Shown here in pieces: positions 20,999 through 33,200 of a DNA stretch of 64,000 nucleotides. The translations under genes were made by a program, and so were the position numbers. The first letter of the stretch is position 1; every line of letters begins with the position of its first letter. Source of the DNA: Apus apus (lineage: Eukaryota; Chordata; Aves; Apodiformes; Apodidae); contig NC_067291.1 in NCBI RefSeq assembly GCF_020740795.1, forward strand, positions 18,757,780 to 18,821,779. Direction: 5' to 3'. The notes beneath the pieces are model-generated. The model saw only the letters and a program-made list of their open reading frames with translations. It was not told the DNA's origin and made no database searches.

Positions 20999-21433
20999 TT
21001 GTCCCCACCCCTGCAAGCTTGGCACTGCCATGCAGTGGTGGTCTCTCCCTTCCCTTTTGCACCTTCTGTATTTCCAAGGTTTGCCCTGTCCTCAAATCTT
21101 GGCTCAAAGGAGCCTCCAATGAGCACCAGCTCTTGCCACCCTGTTGGTTCTCTGCTGGGGCTTGGAGATGAGCCTGGAGGAGCCAGTCACTGGCTCACAC
21201 ACCCTGGGGTGACAGATGGTTTCCGGGTCCCAGAAACCCCTCAGTGCATTAAGCACCCAGAGATGCTTTCCTTCACTGCCCATATCCTCTCCTTGTCCCA
21301 GGACCCAGCTGTGGAGATGTCCCCAGGGAGTGCGGCGCTGTGTGGGAACTGTGCTCCCGCGTGTGGCTGAGCCGGAGCCGCAGCTGAAAAAGCATTCAGG
21401 GGTGAGCCTTGATGTGGGCCCCTGTTTGAGGTG

Positions 21434-21490
21434 TTTTACTTCAGAAGGGAGAAGAAAAACCCCTTCAGAAGGGGGAAGAAAAACCCCTTG
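21434..21490. repeat. Short tandem repeat of about 24 bp
   Basis: Two near-identical copies of TTCAGAAGGGRGAAGAAAAA plus CCCC lie side by side (about 21441 and 21465). They lie downstream of the KBTBD13 coding region and may fall within its 3'UTR. No function is evident. Confidence 0.6.
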
Positions 21491-21897
21491 AAACCCAAGA
21501 GTAATGAAAAACACGGAGGGTTTTTAGAGCTTTCCTTTTAATTCCAGGATATAATGAGCGATTTCCCATGGAGCAGAGAGGAGGTGGGATGCTGCACAGC
21601 TTCAGAGTGCGCTCAGAATAAATATAACCCATGTTTATATCTCTTTGGTATCTGTCCTCTGCAGAAGGCACCAAACCCTGCGTGTGGTTAGCTCATGAGC
21701 CCACGTCTTGTAGGACTTCACACAGCCCATGCAGTGCAGGCAGTGGTAGGCAGCAGCTGCCTGCAAGCCCTTTCCCTCTGGCAGGGTCTAGTGTCACCTC
21801 CAAGGTGACACGGCTCCGTGGAGGAGGCCAGGAAGGCAGTAGGTGCAGAGCTGAGGCCACGTGCAAGGAGAGCATCCTGACGTGGGATGGGGGCCAC

Positions 21898-23280
21898 CTA
21901 CGTTGCCATATTGTGGTCACGCCTCGGCAGCCGCAGGAGGAAGGTCTGCAGGGAGCCACTGCGCGGGAAACCTGCCCGCTCCTTCTTGGACCTCCAGGTG
22001 TCCTCTTCCACAGAGTAGAGGAGCGTCAGCATCTTGTTGACAGTGTAGACTGTGTCACCCCTGATGACAGCAGTGAAGAGGGCTCCTTTACTGTTGAGGA
22101 ACTGCCCAGGCAGGGCTGTCCACTGCCGTGACGTCAGGTTGAAGCAGTCGATGACACAACGCAAGAAGTCATCTGAGGGGCCGTTGCGCATGATGTAGAG
22201 GTTGTCACGGTGGGACACCATGCAGTGCCCGTAGCTCTGGTGCCGCTTGAGCTCGGTGACAGGGAGCCACACGTCTTGCTGGGTCTCATACTCGTAGATG
22301 ATGGTGGTGTCCAGCGGCTTCCACAAGCAAACGAAGATCTGCCCCAGGGCTTGGGCGCAGGGTGCCGCCGTGCTTGGCTGTGGCAGGTCAGAGACAAACG
22401 TCCAGGTGTTGGAGGACACATCATACCTCTCCACAGACTTCAGGGAGATCTTCTCGTACTCCCCACCAATAGCATAGAGGTAGCCCTCATGGCCCACCAG
22501 CCTGACGTCGTAGCGCAGCTGATGAGGGCTGGGGAACTCACTCCAGGAGTTGGCATCAGCATCGTAGCAGAAGCTGCTCTCCACCACCTGCTTGCTGGCC
22601 CCGTAGACACCACCCACAATGTAGATCTTATTATCCATGGTCGCCATGCCGGCTAGGAACGTGCTGGCACTCAGCGGCAGGCAGGAGAGGGTCCTCCATG
22701 TGTTGGTCTCCTCATCCAGGTAGCAGATGGTCCTGGAGAGGTCCTCTAGGAACTCGAAGGTGGGTGTGTGTGCTCCCACTGCCACAAAGGTGCTGGGCAG
22801 CAGAGTCTCCACATAGGCCAACAGGTCATCAGAGAGGCAGTCCAGGTACTCCTCCAGCTCAGTGTAGCTGTCCCTGATGTAGAGCGCCGCGCAGTGGAAG
22901 AGGTCCAGGAGACCAAATATGGCAGCGGCTTGGTAGAGGAGGATGCAGTTGTCAGAGTTGATGGAGTGGATCAGGTACTTGGCCAAGGACTTCACCTGCA
23001 GGAAGGCAGCACACTCAACTGCCTGTAAGGTCTCCTCACTGCCAAGGATGGGCCTCTCCCCTGCCAGCACCCGCAGCATGGTGAAGAACCCGGTGGCGCT
23101 CAGCTCCCCCAGCCCGATCTCTTCCTGTGTGCTCTCCTTCATGCCCGAGCGGAAGAGGGCTCGGAAGTACTCACTACTCTCCACCAACAAGGTCTTCTCC
23201 ACCCAGAACGACTGCTCTTCCACCCGGATACGCACCCGCTCCGGGGGCCCTACCCGGGAACCTTCCTCCTCCGGGGTCAT
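21898..23280 (-). CDS. KBTBD13: KBTBD13, kelch repeat and BTB domain protein 13
   Basis: A single uninterrupted 460-codon ORF, matching the intronless KBTBD13 of other vertebrates (human 458 residues). Residues about 16-107 form a BTB domain ([34 protein letters not shown]). A BACK-like region follows to about 170 ([16 protein letters not shown]). Then come kelch repeats with the usual GG and Y..W spacing ([41 protein letters not shown]). It is a Cullin-3 ubiquitin-ligase adaptor of striated muscle that also influences thin filaments; human mutations cause nemaline myopathy type 6. The ATG used begins [14 protein letters not shown], directly before the BTB domain. A TATA-like element lies about 110 bases upstream. 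The gene is transcribed away from RASL12, as in other vertebrates. Confidence 0.96.
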   Translation of the reverse strand: MTPEEEGSRVGPPERVRIRVEEQSFWVEKTLLVESSEYFRALFRSGMKESTQEEIGLGELSATGFFTMLRVLAGERPILGSEETLQAVECAAFLQVKSLAKYLIHSINSDNCILLYQAAAIFGLLDLFHCAALYIRDSYTELEEYLDCLSDDLLAYVETLLPSTFVAVGAHTPTFEFLEDLSRTICYLDEETNTWRTLSCLPLSASTFLAGMATMDNKIYIVGGVYGASKQVVESSFCYDADANSWSEFPSPHQLRYDVRLVGHEGYLYAIGGEYEKISLKSVERYDVSSNTWTFVSDLPQPSTAAPCAQALGQIFVCLWKPLDTTIIYEYETQQDVWLPVTELKRHQSYGHCMVSHRDNLYIMRNGPSDDFLRCVIDCFNLTSRQWTALPGQFLNSKGALFTAVIRGDTVYTVNKMLTLLYSVEEDTWRSKKERAGFPRSGSLQTFLLRLPRRDHNMAT

Positions 23281-23390
23281 CCTCAGTGGGCAGCACCCAA
23301 AGCTCCTCCGTGCCGTGCCCTGGTGCAGCCTCCACCACCCTTTGAAGCCCTCGCTGCGCTGCCTGACACCGCCACGCCGCTGCCTTGGGA

Positions 23391-23398
23391 TATAAATA
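23391..23398 (-). promoter_or_regulatory. TATA-like element of KBTBD13
   Basis: TATTTATA on the minus strand (TATAAATA on plus) lies about 110 bases before the KBTBD13 start codon in otherwise GC-rich sequence. The spacing suits a core promoter with a short 5'UTR, and TATA promoters are common in muscle-restricted genes. It also reads as TATA-like on the plus strand, but no plus-strand gene follows closely. Confidence 0.5.
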
Positions 23399-23721
23399 CC
23401 TCGGGCTAAAGATAGCTGAGCTCGTGATGGGGCTGCCCGGGACAGCCACCCAGCTCAGCCCCCCCAGAACACGGCAGGGCTCTGGCCTCACCGGCCATGA
23501 GACACACCAGAGGTGCTGGCTCTGTCACATCTTGTCCCACTGGGGACGGGTTTTGCTCTCCCCACTCTCGGGCATCCTCCTTGTGATGTCCTAAAGGGAC
23601 AGTCTGCCCCGGGGAGGGCAACGTGTTTGCGTGGCTGGGAAGAGCATGTTGCCACACTATTTATTTTTTTTTCTCCTTAAAAAGTGGATTTCATGGCTCC
23701 AGGGAGGTAACCAATGTCAGT

Positions 23722-23983
23722 AAATCATGGAATGGTTTGGGTTGGAAGGGACCTCAAAGATCATCCAGTTCCAACCCTCTGCATGGGCAGAGACATGTTC
23801 CACTAGATCAGGTTGCTCCAAGCCCCATCCAACCTGCCCTTCAACACTGCCAGGGATGGGGCAGCCACAGCTTTCTCTGGGCAACCTGGACCCATGCCTC
23901 ACCACCCTCACAGTGAAGAATTTCTTCCTCATCTCTCATCTAAATTTAAATTTCAGTTTGAAGTCTCTGTGCTGTCCAGCCTG
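23722..23983 (-). mobile_element. CR1 LINE 3' fragment
   Basis: The plus strand shows AATCATGGAATGGTTTGGGT, TGGAAGGGACCTCAAAGATC, CTCACCACCCTCACAGTGAA and CTTCCTCATCTCTCATCTAA. This is the reverse complement of a classic avian CR1 3' end. It is a 5'-truncated LINE copy just upstream of the KBTBD13 promoter. Its close match to the familiar consensus suggests it is younger than the copy near 20.8 kb. Confidence 0.92.
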
Positions 23984-23999
23984 ACCGTGGGAAAGGGGC

Positions 24000-24840
24000 T
24001 TTGCCACCCCTGAGCATGGCCACAGGCCGGGACAGACTGTCCTGGGGCTGTTCCCTTTGCCAACATCCCTGGGGAGGAGACATGGAGCAATCTGGGTAGC
24101 ATCCATCCTGGGTGCAAGGAGCCATAAACCAGCCTGTGCTTCATCTGGGGATCCCGGGGTGAGGAAAATGACATGCAGGAACCTCTTCTCACCAAAAAGT
24201 CCCCTCTGGGCACTGGGCTCCCCCCACTCCCTTCAACACTCAGCCACAGGCAGAGACAACCCCCCCAAAACTCGTGTAGAGGGTGATGGTGAAGAAAAGT
24301 GTTACTTGTGGCATGCCACTCATTTGTGGGCTCTTCACAGCTTTTTCTGGCTAGAAATCCTGTTTTGTCTCTGCCACGGGGTGCCAAGGAGGGCTGGCAA
24401 TACAGCTCCCAGTTTTCCCCATCCCCACCTGCAGCTGGTTTTAATTTTTGATACATAATTTAACCTCCCTTGTTAAAGGTGTATTTTTTTATCCTTCCCA
24501 GCAGCTGGGAGCTCCTGGAGCACCGTGTGACAGCAAAGCCATTGCCCCAGGATCGTGGCCCCAGCAGGTTCCCCCCCTAAAATCTCACTTCAGGGGAGCA
24601 GGTGAGAGCTTTGCACTTGTGTTACTGATCCTAACAGGTACAGGGTTTAACATTCCACATGTAGTTCCGATTGCTTTTCATCATCCTTCACCTGTATCCA
24701 AAATGGGGCTGGGAGATCCCCAGGGGGCACTCCCACTGGGGAGAGATCCCCATCCTCCCAATCTCCGGGGCTTGTAGGCACTTCCACACTCCCAGACTAT
24801 TTTGATGGATTTAAAAATACCCTCCCTGCATTAACGGGCA
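24000..24840. other. KBTBD13-RASL12 spacer, no gene recognised
   Basis: No supported coding sequence. One CCCCAGGGGGCAC word near 24717 resembles a CTCF core, but this is weak evidence alone. The stretch leads into the GC-rich island of RASL12. Confidence 0.5.
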
Positions 24841-24849
24841 ATGATCCCA

Positions 24850-25705
24850 AGGGCGCAGCAGCGCGGCGCGGCCGCGGAGCAGCCTGCACCGCCCCCCACA
24901 GCCCCTATTAACGGCCCCCCCCGCAGAAACCCCTCAGGGCCGGCCCAGGGGCCGGATCCGGCGGTCCCGGGCGCTGAGCCCCCTCCCAAACGGCTGCGAT
25001 TGCCATGACAACGCTGACTTCAGCCCCCGCCACCTCCTCGGGCTGGGAGCCCGCTGGGTGCCGGCTGATGGCTGGGTGCGGGCAGCGGTGAGTACTCCCC
25101 GTGCGCCCCTTGCCCCCTCGGAATCGCGCTTTTTGGGTGGAAGAAGGTTGGTTGGTTGGTTTTCCCCCTTGCAAAGCCTTTGTCAGCAGCGGAAGGTGTC
25201 TGTGCTCAAATGGACCAAGCGAGCGGTGGGCAGGAGGGAGGCTGTGCCGGTAGCATCGCTCCCGGGTGCTGCTTCTGCCTGCGGGAGGTGTAATGAGTGC
25301 ACCGGCCTCAGCCAGGGGAGCGGGACCAGGGTTTTGCTCGCTGGGGACATGGCGAGGTGCTGGGGACAGGGCGAGGTGCTGGGGAAAGGGCGAGGTGGCC
25401 GCCGAGTGGATGCACGGTGGCTTTAGGGGCGGAGGGTCCCTGCCCGGAGCCCCAGGAGTTCGCAGGGCCGAGGTGTGTCCTGCGAGGGGACCGTCCTCGG
25501 GGTGACCGGAGCAGCGTGTCCGGCCGGCGCCGGGGCGGCCGCTTTCCTTACAAGGAGCTTGGCCGGGCCCCGAGCGGCGGGAGCCTCGCTCGCCGCCTCC
25601 TGCCTCCTCCTGCCTCCTCCAGCGGCGGCACCGGGGGCCGCTGCTGCCCCGGCCCCGGCTCCCGCACGCCGCGCCGAGCCCCGCGACTCCTCCGGAGGTA
25701 GTTTT
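24850..25705 (+). promoter_or_regulatory. CpG-rich promoter island of RASL12
   Basis: A strongly GC- and CpG-rich block precedes the first RASL12 coding exon, which itself begins after an acceptor (CCCCTCCTGCAG ending at 25983). At least one non-coding 5' exon must therefore lie upstream. A plausible donor, GCAGCG|GTGAGTAC, occurs at 25088; another possible donor is near 25698. The transcription start and first-exon borders are inferred only. Confidence 0.55.
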
Positions 25706-25991
25706 GAGGTGGGAAGCTGAGTTTCTCTTCTCTTTTCTGGGGTGCAAAGGGTGGACAGAGGGATGGGGGTGTCCCTGTCTTTGCTTGGGGGGGTGTGCTG
25801 GCCCTCAGGATGGGATGGGGATGCCCCGGCTCCAGGATGCAGGTGGAGGAGAGCAGATCCTCCTCCCCGGTGCTGCCGAGCCCCCATTTCCTCTAGGCTG
25901 GGGGATCCCAGCATGGTCCCCATGGGAAGGTCCCCATCGGGTATGGCAGCGGGTGTCCCATGTGTCCCTGTCCCCTCCTGCAGGACTGAGG

Positions 25992-28900
25992 ATGTCCTCG
26001 ATGTTTGGCAAACCCCGAGCTGGCAGCGAGCGGCCCCCCCAGAGTCCCCTCCCCGAGTGCAACCTGGCCATCCTGGGGTGTCGAGGGGCCGGCAAGTCAG
26101 GTGAGATGGACACCCCACTGCCACGGGGATGGCCCCACACTGGGGGGGTAGGGAGTTCTGGGGTGCTGGTGCCTGGGGGGGGACACCCACCTCACCCTCC
26201 TCTTTCCCCTCCTGCAGCCCTGACCGTGAAGTTTCTAACCAAGAGGTTCATCAGCGAATATGATCCCAACTTGGGTAAGATGCTTTCCCCACGGGTGTTT
26301 TCCACCCCCCCACCCCCCCCCCCCCCCCGTTGTCCTCCATCAGCTCCCACGGAGCATCCTTCCCATCTCCTGCATTTCCCACGAATATTTAAGGGGAACA
26401 AGAAACAACAAACAAACCACCACTCCAAATTACATGAAAAAACAACGGAAGGGCTGGATTTGACCCAAACCCGCCTGTAAAAACAGAGGTGAAAGCAGCG
26501 CTCTCCCCGTGGGCACGTCCCGTGGGGGAACCTCAGCTCCTCATCGCCCCCAAACACCCAAAAGCTGAATTATTGGGGGTCCTTGGGGAGCACCTTGTGC
26601 CTTTTGCTTGCTCCTGGGGGTGTGGGGCAGGAGAAGGGCTGGGGGAGCAAGCGGAGGCTGCAGGGCAGGCGGTCCTGGGGGGCTGTGCTGTGCAGCCAGC
26701 TGCTCTGGGCATTATTTTTTTTCCAGTCATTTGAGTAATTAATAACTATTTTCCTAGGCTTGACTCCAGGGCACGGGGAAGAACCATAAATGATTTATCA
26801 GGGACATTAGGGAGAGATGGACCTTGTCCAGAAACCAACTCCGGCCACTAATAACTCAGCGACTTAGGAAAGAAGGATAAATCCTTTCCTGCTCGGATCA
26901 TTTTTGGGAATGTGGTTTCATCTTCCCACATCAAAACCTTTCTGTAATACATCCGTTAGGACCCAGCTGGGAGAAGGCATCTTTCTCGTGGGGGAACTCT
27001 CCCTGCCTACCCTCCTTCCAAAAGAAAGGGGTGCTCCTTTTCCCTGATTTATTGGGAAACAGCCCTGGTGTCAAGCCCGCAGCTCACTTTATCTTGCCAA
27101 GTCGAGGCTTTTAGATAAGGGCTGAGCCTTGGGTGCAGTGATGGCCACTCATGGTTCCCTCCCTCCTTCTCCCATGGGAGCCCACGCTTGCAGGTGCAGG
27201 GAGAAATGACTGCTCCCGGCTGGGCTTGCCCAGTGGCATCACCGCCACCCCCTCCAGAAATGGTGTCTCAGGAAGGAGTGAGGTGGGAGGTGTCAGTGGA
27301 GGATGTTCCTCAACAGGGGATGAGCTTTTTCCGCAGTGCTCCATGTTTTGGAGATGATGTGACACCCCAGCCCACCCTCACAACCACCCTTCTCCTTGCA
27401 GAGGACACCTACACCTCAGAGGAGCTGGTGGACCACCAGCCCGTGCTGCTGAAGGTGATGGACACCGCTGACCAGGTGAGTCCCCAGGCCACTGCTGGTG
27501 CCAACCGTCCAGCATTGCATGGCTGGACCACAGTTGGACCACGGCTGGACCCACAGCTGGACCCACAGCTCAGCTGCTCCTCTTGCCCCTAGGATGGCCC
27601 CGGGAACTGCGAGCGGTACCTGCGCTGGGCCAGCGCCTTCCTCGTGGTCTACAGCATCGAGGACAGGAAGAGCTTCGAGGGCTGCCAGCGCTACCTGGAG
27701 GTGGTGGCCCTGCACGCCCGGGGCTGCCAGCACCCCTGCCCTCTGCTCCTGCTGGGCAACAAGCTGGACATGGAGCAGTACAGGTACTGGATATGGGGCC
27801 AGGCTGTCCTTTCCTGATGGGAGAGAGCTCACTGATCACCCCCCTTCCCTCTGGCTGGGATGCAAAAAACAAATCCAGTTTTTTTGGGGCGGTATTTCCA
27901 CCCCCATTGGTACTTGCCACGTCCTCCTACATCTCCGAGGTTCCTGCTCTCCTGCCTGGGGGATGATGTGTTTATTTTCACTGGGATGTTTTGGTAAAGT
28001 AGCGTCACTGTCCCCAGGCAGGGCTTGAGCCTGCTCCAGCTTCTCACTCCCCTCCGGATGTGCCCTTTCCCTGGAGTCCTTTCTCACCCTGTCCCCAGCG
28101 AGTCCCATGCTGCCAGGACTGGATGTCCCCCGTGTGTTTTTCTGGCCTTTCTGGGGCTGTGCTGAGTGTTTGTCCCACAGGTACCTTGAGTCACATGTGG
28201 TGCTGAACCCACCAGTGCCCCCAGCACAGAGGCTTCCCCCTCTTTATGGCCAGGGCCTTCCCCATCTCCTTCCCACTTCCCAGTGCTTCACCATTACATG
28301 CAGTCCTTGCACCCTGAGCACACATCCCTGGCACGAGAGGCTGCATGATTCTTCAGGGACCTGCACAGCCCCTTGCTCTGTTTTTTTTGGGAAAGGCAAA
28401 ATTCTTTTGGACTTAAATCCCCTGCTGTGCCAGGATGGAGACGAAGGGGTGCTGCCTCGGTGCTCACCAAGAAGCTGCCGTGGGATGCAGGGTCTGGGAA
28501 GCTGGTGTGGGATGCAGGGCCCGTTGCTCTCTGCCTGCACCCCTCCTTCCCCATTTTGGGTGGTGCCAGTGTCCCAGGGGATGCGGCCCCCATCCCCTCC
28601 GCTCTCGCCAGGCAGGTGCCAGCAGCCGAAGGGATGTCCCTGGCGAGCAGGTTCGGGGGCCTCTTCTACGAGGTGTCGGCGTGCCAGGACTTCGCGGGGG
28701 TGCAGCACGTCTTCCACGAAGCGGTGCGGGAGGTGCGGCGCCGGGCGGAGGGCAGCCCGCCCCTCCGGCCGCTCTTCATCACCGAGGAGCGACCCTGCCC
28801 CCCGGTGGCCACAGCGGTGGCCCTGCCCACCCGCCACGGCCTGGCCAGCTGCACCTTCAACACCCTCTCCACTGTCAACTACAAGGAGATCCCTTCGGTG

Positions 28901-28996
28901 GCCCAGGCCAAGCTGGTCACCGTCAAGTCCTCGCGGGCTCAGAGCAAGAGGAAAGCTCCCACGCTCACCTTGCTGAAAGGCTTCAAGATATTTTAG
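25992..28996 (+). CDS. RASL12: RASL12 (RIS), atypical Ras-like small GTPase (5 coding exons)
   Basis: The coding exons are 25992-26100, 26218-26274, 27402-27475, 27593-27783 and 28612-28996, with phases 1,1,0,2, giving 271 residues (human 266). It starts MSSMFGKPRAGSE. The P-loop is GCRGAGKS (about 29-36), followed by LTVKFLTKRFISEYDPNL, the G3-like DTAD (where Ras has DTAG), NKLD (G4) and SAC (G5). The C-terminal tail SSRAQSKRKAPTLTLLKGFK ends in IF. There is no CAAX box, so prenylation is not expected, as in the human protein. DTAD in place of DTAGQ implies unusual GTP hydrolysis, a family trait rather than a defect of this copy. It is expressed in muscle and stroma in mammals, but its molecular role is poorly known. 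It converges on SLC51B, with the two stops about 1.3 kb apart. Confidence 0.95.
26313..26328. repeat. Poly-C tract
   Basis: A run of 16 C bases, preceded by shorter C runs, lies in RASL12 intron 2. It is a homopolymer whose exact length is prone to sequencing error. No feature is attached. Confidence 0.7.
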
Positions 28997-29392
28997 GACG
29001 TGTCCCTGCAGGGTGCAGAGGGGAGAAGCCCCCGTCCCCCAGCTCCACAAGGACTCAGGCCATCCAGGACAGACTTACAGGGCACCGCAGCAGCCACTGG
29101 CAGTTCCCCCTGGCCAAGCGCTGCCACCATGTTTGCCCCCTGTCCTGCCTCCGAGACAGGGGGCCAGCCCAGCTTTCCATGTGGATCCAGGCAGTTCCCG
29201 GAGCAGCCGGAGCCACAGGCAGCACCCGGAGGGCCAGGGCTGTCTCCAGGGCCCCACAGCCAGCTTAGGTGCACAGGAACGGGAGCCCAGGAAGGGAATC
29301 CAGGGAATTAATCGTTACTGAAACACGGAGGCACCCATCTTGTTCGTCTCATGGGTCCCCTGACCAAGCAATAAGTAGGAGGAATTTCTATC

Positions 29393-29398
29393 TTTATT
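29393..29398 (-). terminator. Candidate SLC51B polyadenylation signal
   Basis: The minus strand reads AATAAA about 0.9 kb past the SLC51B stop. A plus-strand AATAAA at 29890-29895 could serve RASL12. If both were used, the two 3'UTRs would overlap by roughly 500 bases. Neither has transcript support here. Confidence 0.3.
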
Positions 29399-29789
29399 TA
29401 ATCCAGAAAGGTGCAGGTGCTGTTTCAGCCAACTAAAGGCCTTAGGTGTCCTGAACCAATTCCCATGCATGGAAACAAGTAATTCCAAAATAGCTGGGGT
29501 TTTTAACATTTTTTTACACTATAGCAGGGACAGATGCTCCCCTGACAAGGACCTGCTCTGAAAAGCTTTTGTTTAAAAGACTGATGTATTTCCAAAAATG
29601 TCTTAAGTTATTTCACACGTCTACGAGCGCCCAGTGCAGGGCGTGAAGTGAATCCCAGAGCAGACCAAGGCTCTGCCTGTGCCCAGGCCAGGGCCAAGGG
29701 CTCTGCTGTTGGTTTCATCTGCTGGATCAGGATAAATGTTCTGCTTCTCCCTGGAGTTGCAGTTACTCTGCAGAGCAAAATACCCACAT

Positions 29790-29831
29790 GTATATTTGTG
29801 CATATATATACATATACATATATATATATAT
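29790..29831. repeat. AT/CATATA microsatellite
   Basis: A run of (CA)TATATA units in the convergent 3' region between RASL12 and SLC51B. Simple-sequence DNA only. Confidence 0.7.
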
Positions 29832-30273
29832 GACCTCACTGACAGAGATTCAATACAGGATTTCAAGCAACCACTTTGGAAAGTATTTTAATAAAGACGA
29901 TTTCTGGAAAGAACCCAAGTGCCTCAGCCTCAGTGTGGCTGTTTCCGGATGGTGTTCCCTGGCTGACCGCAGGAACAGCTCCCGCTTCCCACCCTGCTCA
30001 GCTCCCACCCATTTGCAGAGGCAGGTGGCACCTGAGGGAGAAGGTGCAGCTGGTGCAGGAGAGGAGCTGGAGGCAGCCAACTGTCCAGCTGGGAGCTGAC
30101 ACGGGAAGCACGGCTGTGCCTCAAACCCAGAGCCACTTCTGCGGGTGCAGCTCTGCTGCTTGCTTCTTTTTTTTCTCTCTGTTTCCCCAGGCTAAACTGC
30201 ATTTTAAAACTTCCATCACCATGAACTGAGACATTCTGACACATTCCTTAGGGCTGAAATGGTTTGACCTCAG

Positions 30274-33200
30274 CTACAAAGCATCCTCAGATCTCTCTCT
30301 GTACAGAGATGTGACGGTCCCGTCCTTCCACTGGACTGTCACATCTCCTGATCGCTGATCCTGGGGCTCCTGCTTCTGGGGCTCTGGGGGGCTGTATCCC
30401 TGCATAGGCATCAGGGCTTGCTTGGCTTCCAGCTCAGCCTGCTGGGTGTTTTGCACTGCTTCTTTATACATCTGGATCTTCCTTTTCCTGCAAGGAAGGC
30501 ATAGAGAGGAAATGAGGAGTGAAGCAGCGAGCCCAGCCCGGGGAAGGTGACATCCCTTGTCACACCTGGGCCCTGGGGACACGCGAGGTGCTGCAGGACG
30601 AACCCCGCCAGCTGCTCTGTGCCATGGGAGTGCTCTCAAGTGTTGGAGGACACACAGCCACAGGGTTTCTGCTTGGAGAACATCCTCCAAAGCCAGGCAG
30701 TGACACCCAGCAAGTCATTGTCACCACGGGAGCATGGTGGACTTGTGACATTAGCTTTTTTTAATTGTAGAATCATTTAGGTTGGAAAAGACCTTTAAGG
30801 TCATCAAGTCCAACCTTTAACCCTACTCTACCATGTGAACCCCTAAAACTCATCCCCTCAAAGTGCTGCTCAGCTGCAGGGTTGCTGTGCAGCTGTATGG
30901 CCCAGGGGAACATCATGGGAACAAGATGGGGAAAGGCTGGGGTGGGCTCCCTACATGTCCCTGTGCTTATGGGAGAGCACCTCAGATGACACACATTTAA
31001 TGCCACCTCTCTCCCCACAGCCCCACTGGGCTGGGCAGAGCTGTTGCAGGTCCTTTACTGGTGAAAATCCTGGGCTTGGAGAAGTGAAGTGGCTTGTGAC
31101 ACATGAGGAGAGGAGGGAGTCAGGAAGGGCTTTACACTGAAGCTCAAGTCAAAGGGAGTTTGTCTTTGCTCTTCTCCCCATCACTGAGGGCTTGTCCTGC
31201 CCTTTGTCTCAGCATAGAATCATAGAATGGTTTGGATTGGAAAGGACTTTAAAGATCATCTAAGAAGATCAAAGGAGGTCAAGTAAGGTCAAAGAAAGTC
31301 AAGGAAGGTCAAGGAAGGTTAATGAGAGGAAGGTAATGGAAGGCAAGGAAAAGAGGGGCAAGGAAGGGGCAAGGAGCAGCAAGGAATGATGTCTCCAGCA
31401 GCCCCTAGGGATGCCCATCTCTCTGCTTGCTGAGCTATGTCTGCCTGAGGGGGTCTCAGCCCACCACCACACACAAAAAGGCTCCCAGATTTTCCTGACC
31501 CACCTGTTTCGCATAATGTTAAGGGCCAGGAGAAAAAGACCCAAAATCATGGCCACAAAGGAAAGCGTGAGGACCGAGTAATTCCATGTTGATGCTGGGG
31601 GAAAGCAGAGAGGGACAGGGTTAGCATGTGTGGAGCAGTGTGACCCACAGGGTCTGGCCAAGCATTTCCTGAGGATACTCAGCCCCAGAGTGCCATGGCT
31701 TGGCTGCAGGATGAGGGCAGAGAGGTTGGTGTCCACCCCAGCACCCAGAGCAGAGCATCCAGGTCACATTTTTTAGTATAACCTCAAGCAATTCTCCCTC
31801 CCTGGGCAGGAGACCTACACAACTGCCTTCTGTCACCTCCAGCCCCTGCCTCAGGCTCTGTGTCCCTCATGCTGACCACATCTGCCACATGTGGCTCCTC
31901 AGCCTTGCCCCAGAGCTGTGAGTGGCCATGCCCAAGGGTGGCAGCAAGGCTGAGGGCTACAGAGTCTCACCAAGAGCAAAGCTCCAAGGGCCCCTCTGCT
32001 CTGCAGCCCTTCTGGCCACTGTCACACTGCAGCAGGGAGATTTTGCCCTGGCTCACGGGCTGGGCTGTGCAGCACAGATGGCAGCGGGTGCTCTGGCCTT
32101 GATTCTTTATAGCTTTGAAGTTGATCCTGGGGCCACTGACCCCCTGACATCAATCTGCTCCCTCCACCCTGCCAAAATCATGGCTCATCCCAGACCTTTG
32201 CACTGTGTAAACCTGGGAAGAGGCTGAACCCCTTTCTGGGTGGAGACACACGCTCAGCAAAGCCTCGTGCCTGTCTTCACCCATGGTCTGCTTCTTCTGG
32301 AGGTGAGGCTGAGAGTTTATACATCTGGGGTAAATCACCTCCTGCAGTAATTCCTTTGGGCAGGAGGGAGTTCCATTAGGCAGGTGGGTTAACAGCCAAG
32401 GAGTGTCTTATTTTCCATTTTGGCTGAGGAACATCAGTGACACTTACCATCTTCTCTGCGGAAGAACCAGAGCAGCTCCTCCAGCTTGTCCTGATCCATT
32501 CCCAGCATGAGGGTGGCATTCCCTGCTGTGTGCTCATACACGTGGGTGCTGGCAAGGGCTGCAGCGAAGTACCTGCCCTGCTCTGCTGTGGAGGAAAAGG
32601 GCAGAGAGATGCAGTGGCTGCTCACTGCAACACTCCAGGCTACAAATGGCCTTCCCCTTGGCTCCCAGGGCTGCCCGGGACATCTCTCCAAGCAGGCAGA
32701 ACACAGCCATGAGGGCACAGCTCTAACTCCTGCACTGAGGTTTCTGTAGAGCCCATTAGGGTGAGCACCCAGGGCTGGGAAGAGCTGAGGCCGCTGCCGG
32801 GGGCGGCACTCACCTTTCTCCTCGCACACGCTCCTGCCTGCAGCATCTTGCCACTGGGCCTTGAGGCCTTGCACGTTAGTGAGAGCTACTCCCTTCCTGT
32901 TTGCCACCAGGTAGCCCTGGCTGCTGCCCAGAGGAGAGAGCAGGGAATTCCAGCAGTCCCAGCCCGTGTAGCCTGCGCTGCCGCAGGGACTCGTCTGCAC
33001 CGCGCTGGCTCCCGCCGAGAGGCAGCTCTGCGTGCCGTGATTCACCAGAGAATCGCCCTGCCAAGACCAGTCCTGGAAATCTGACTCTGGATCACAGTCC
33101 TCCAGCAGTAAATTCCCATTCATCGGGCTGGCTTGTAAACACAGCTTGACTCGAGTGTTTTTCATCAGAAAAGCTTCAGTTTCTGCAAAGAAACCAGCGT

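Noticed and set aside
24908-26190. Long minus-strand ORFs over the RASL12 CpG island
   Set aside because: Low-complexity products of GC-rich DNA with no domain. RASL12 on the plus strand explains the region.
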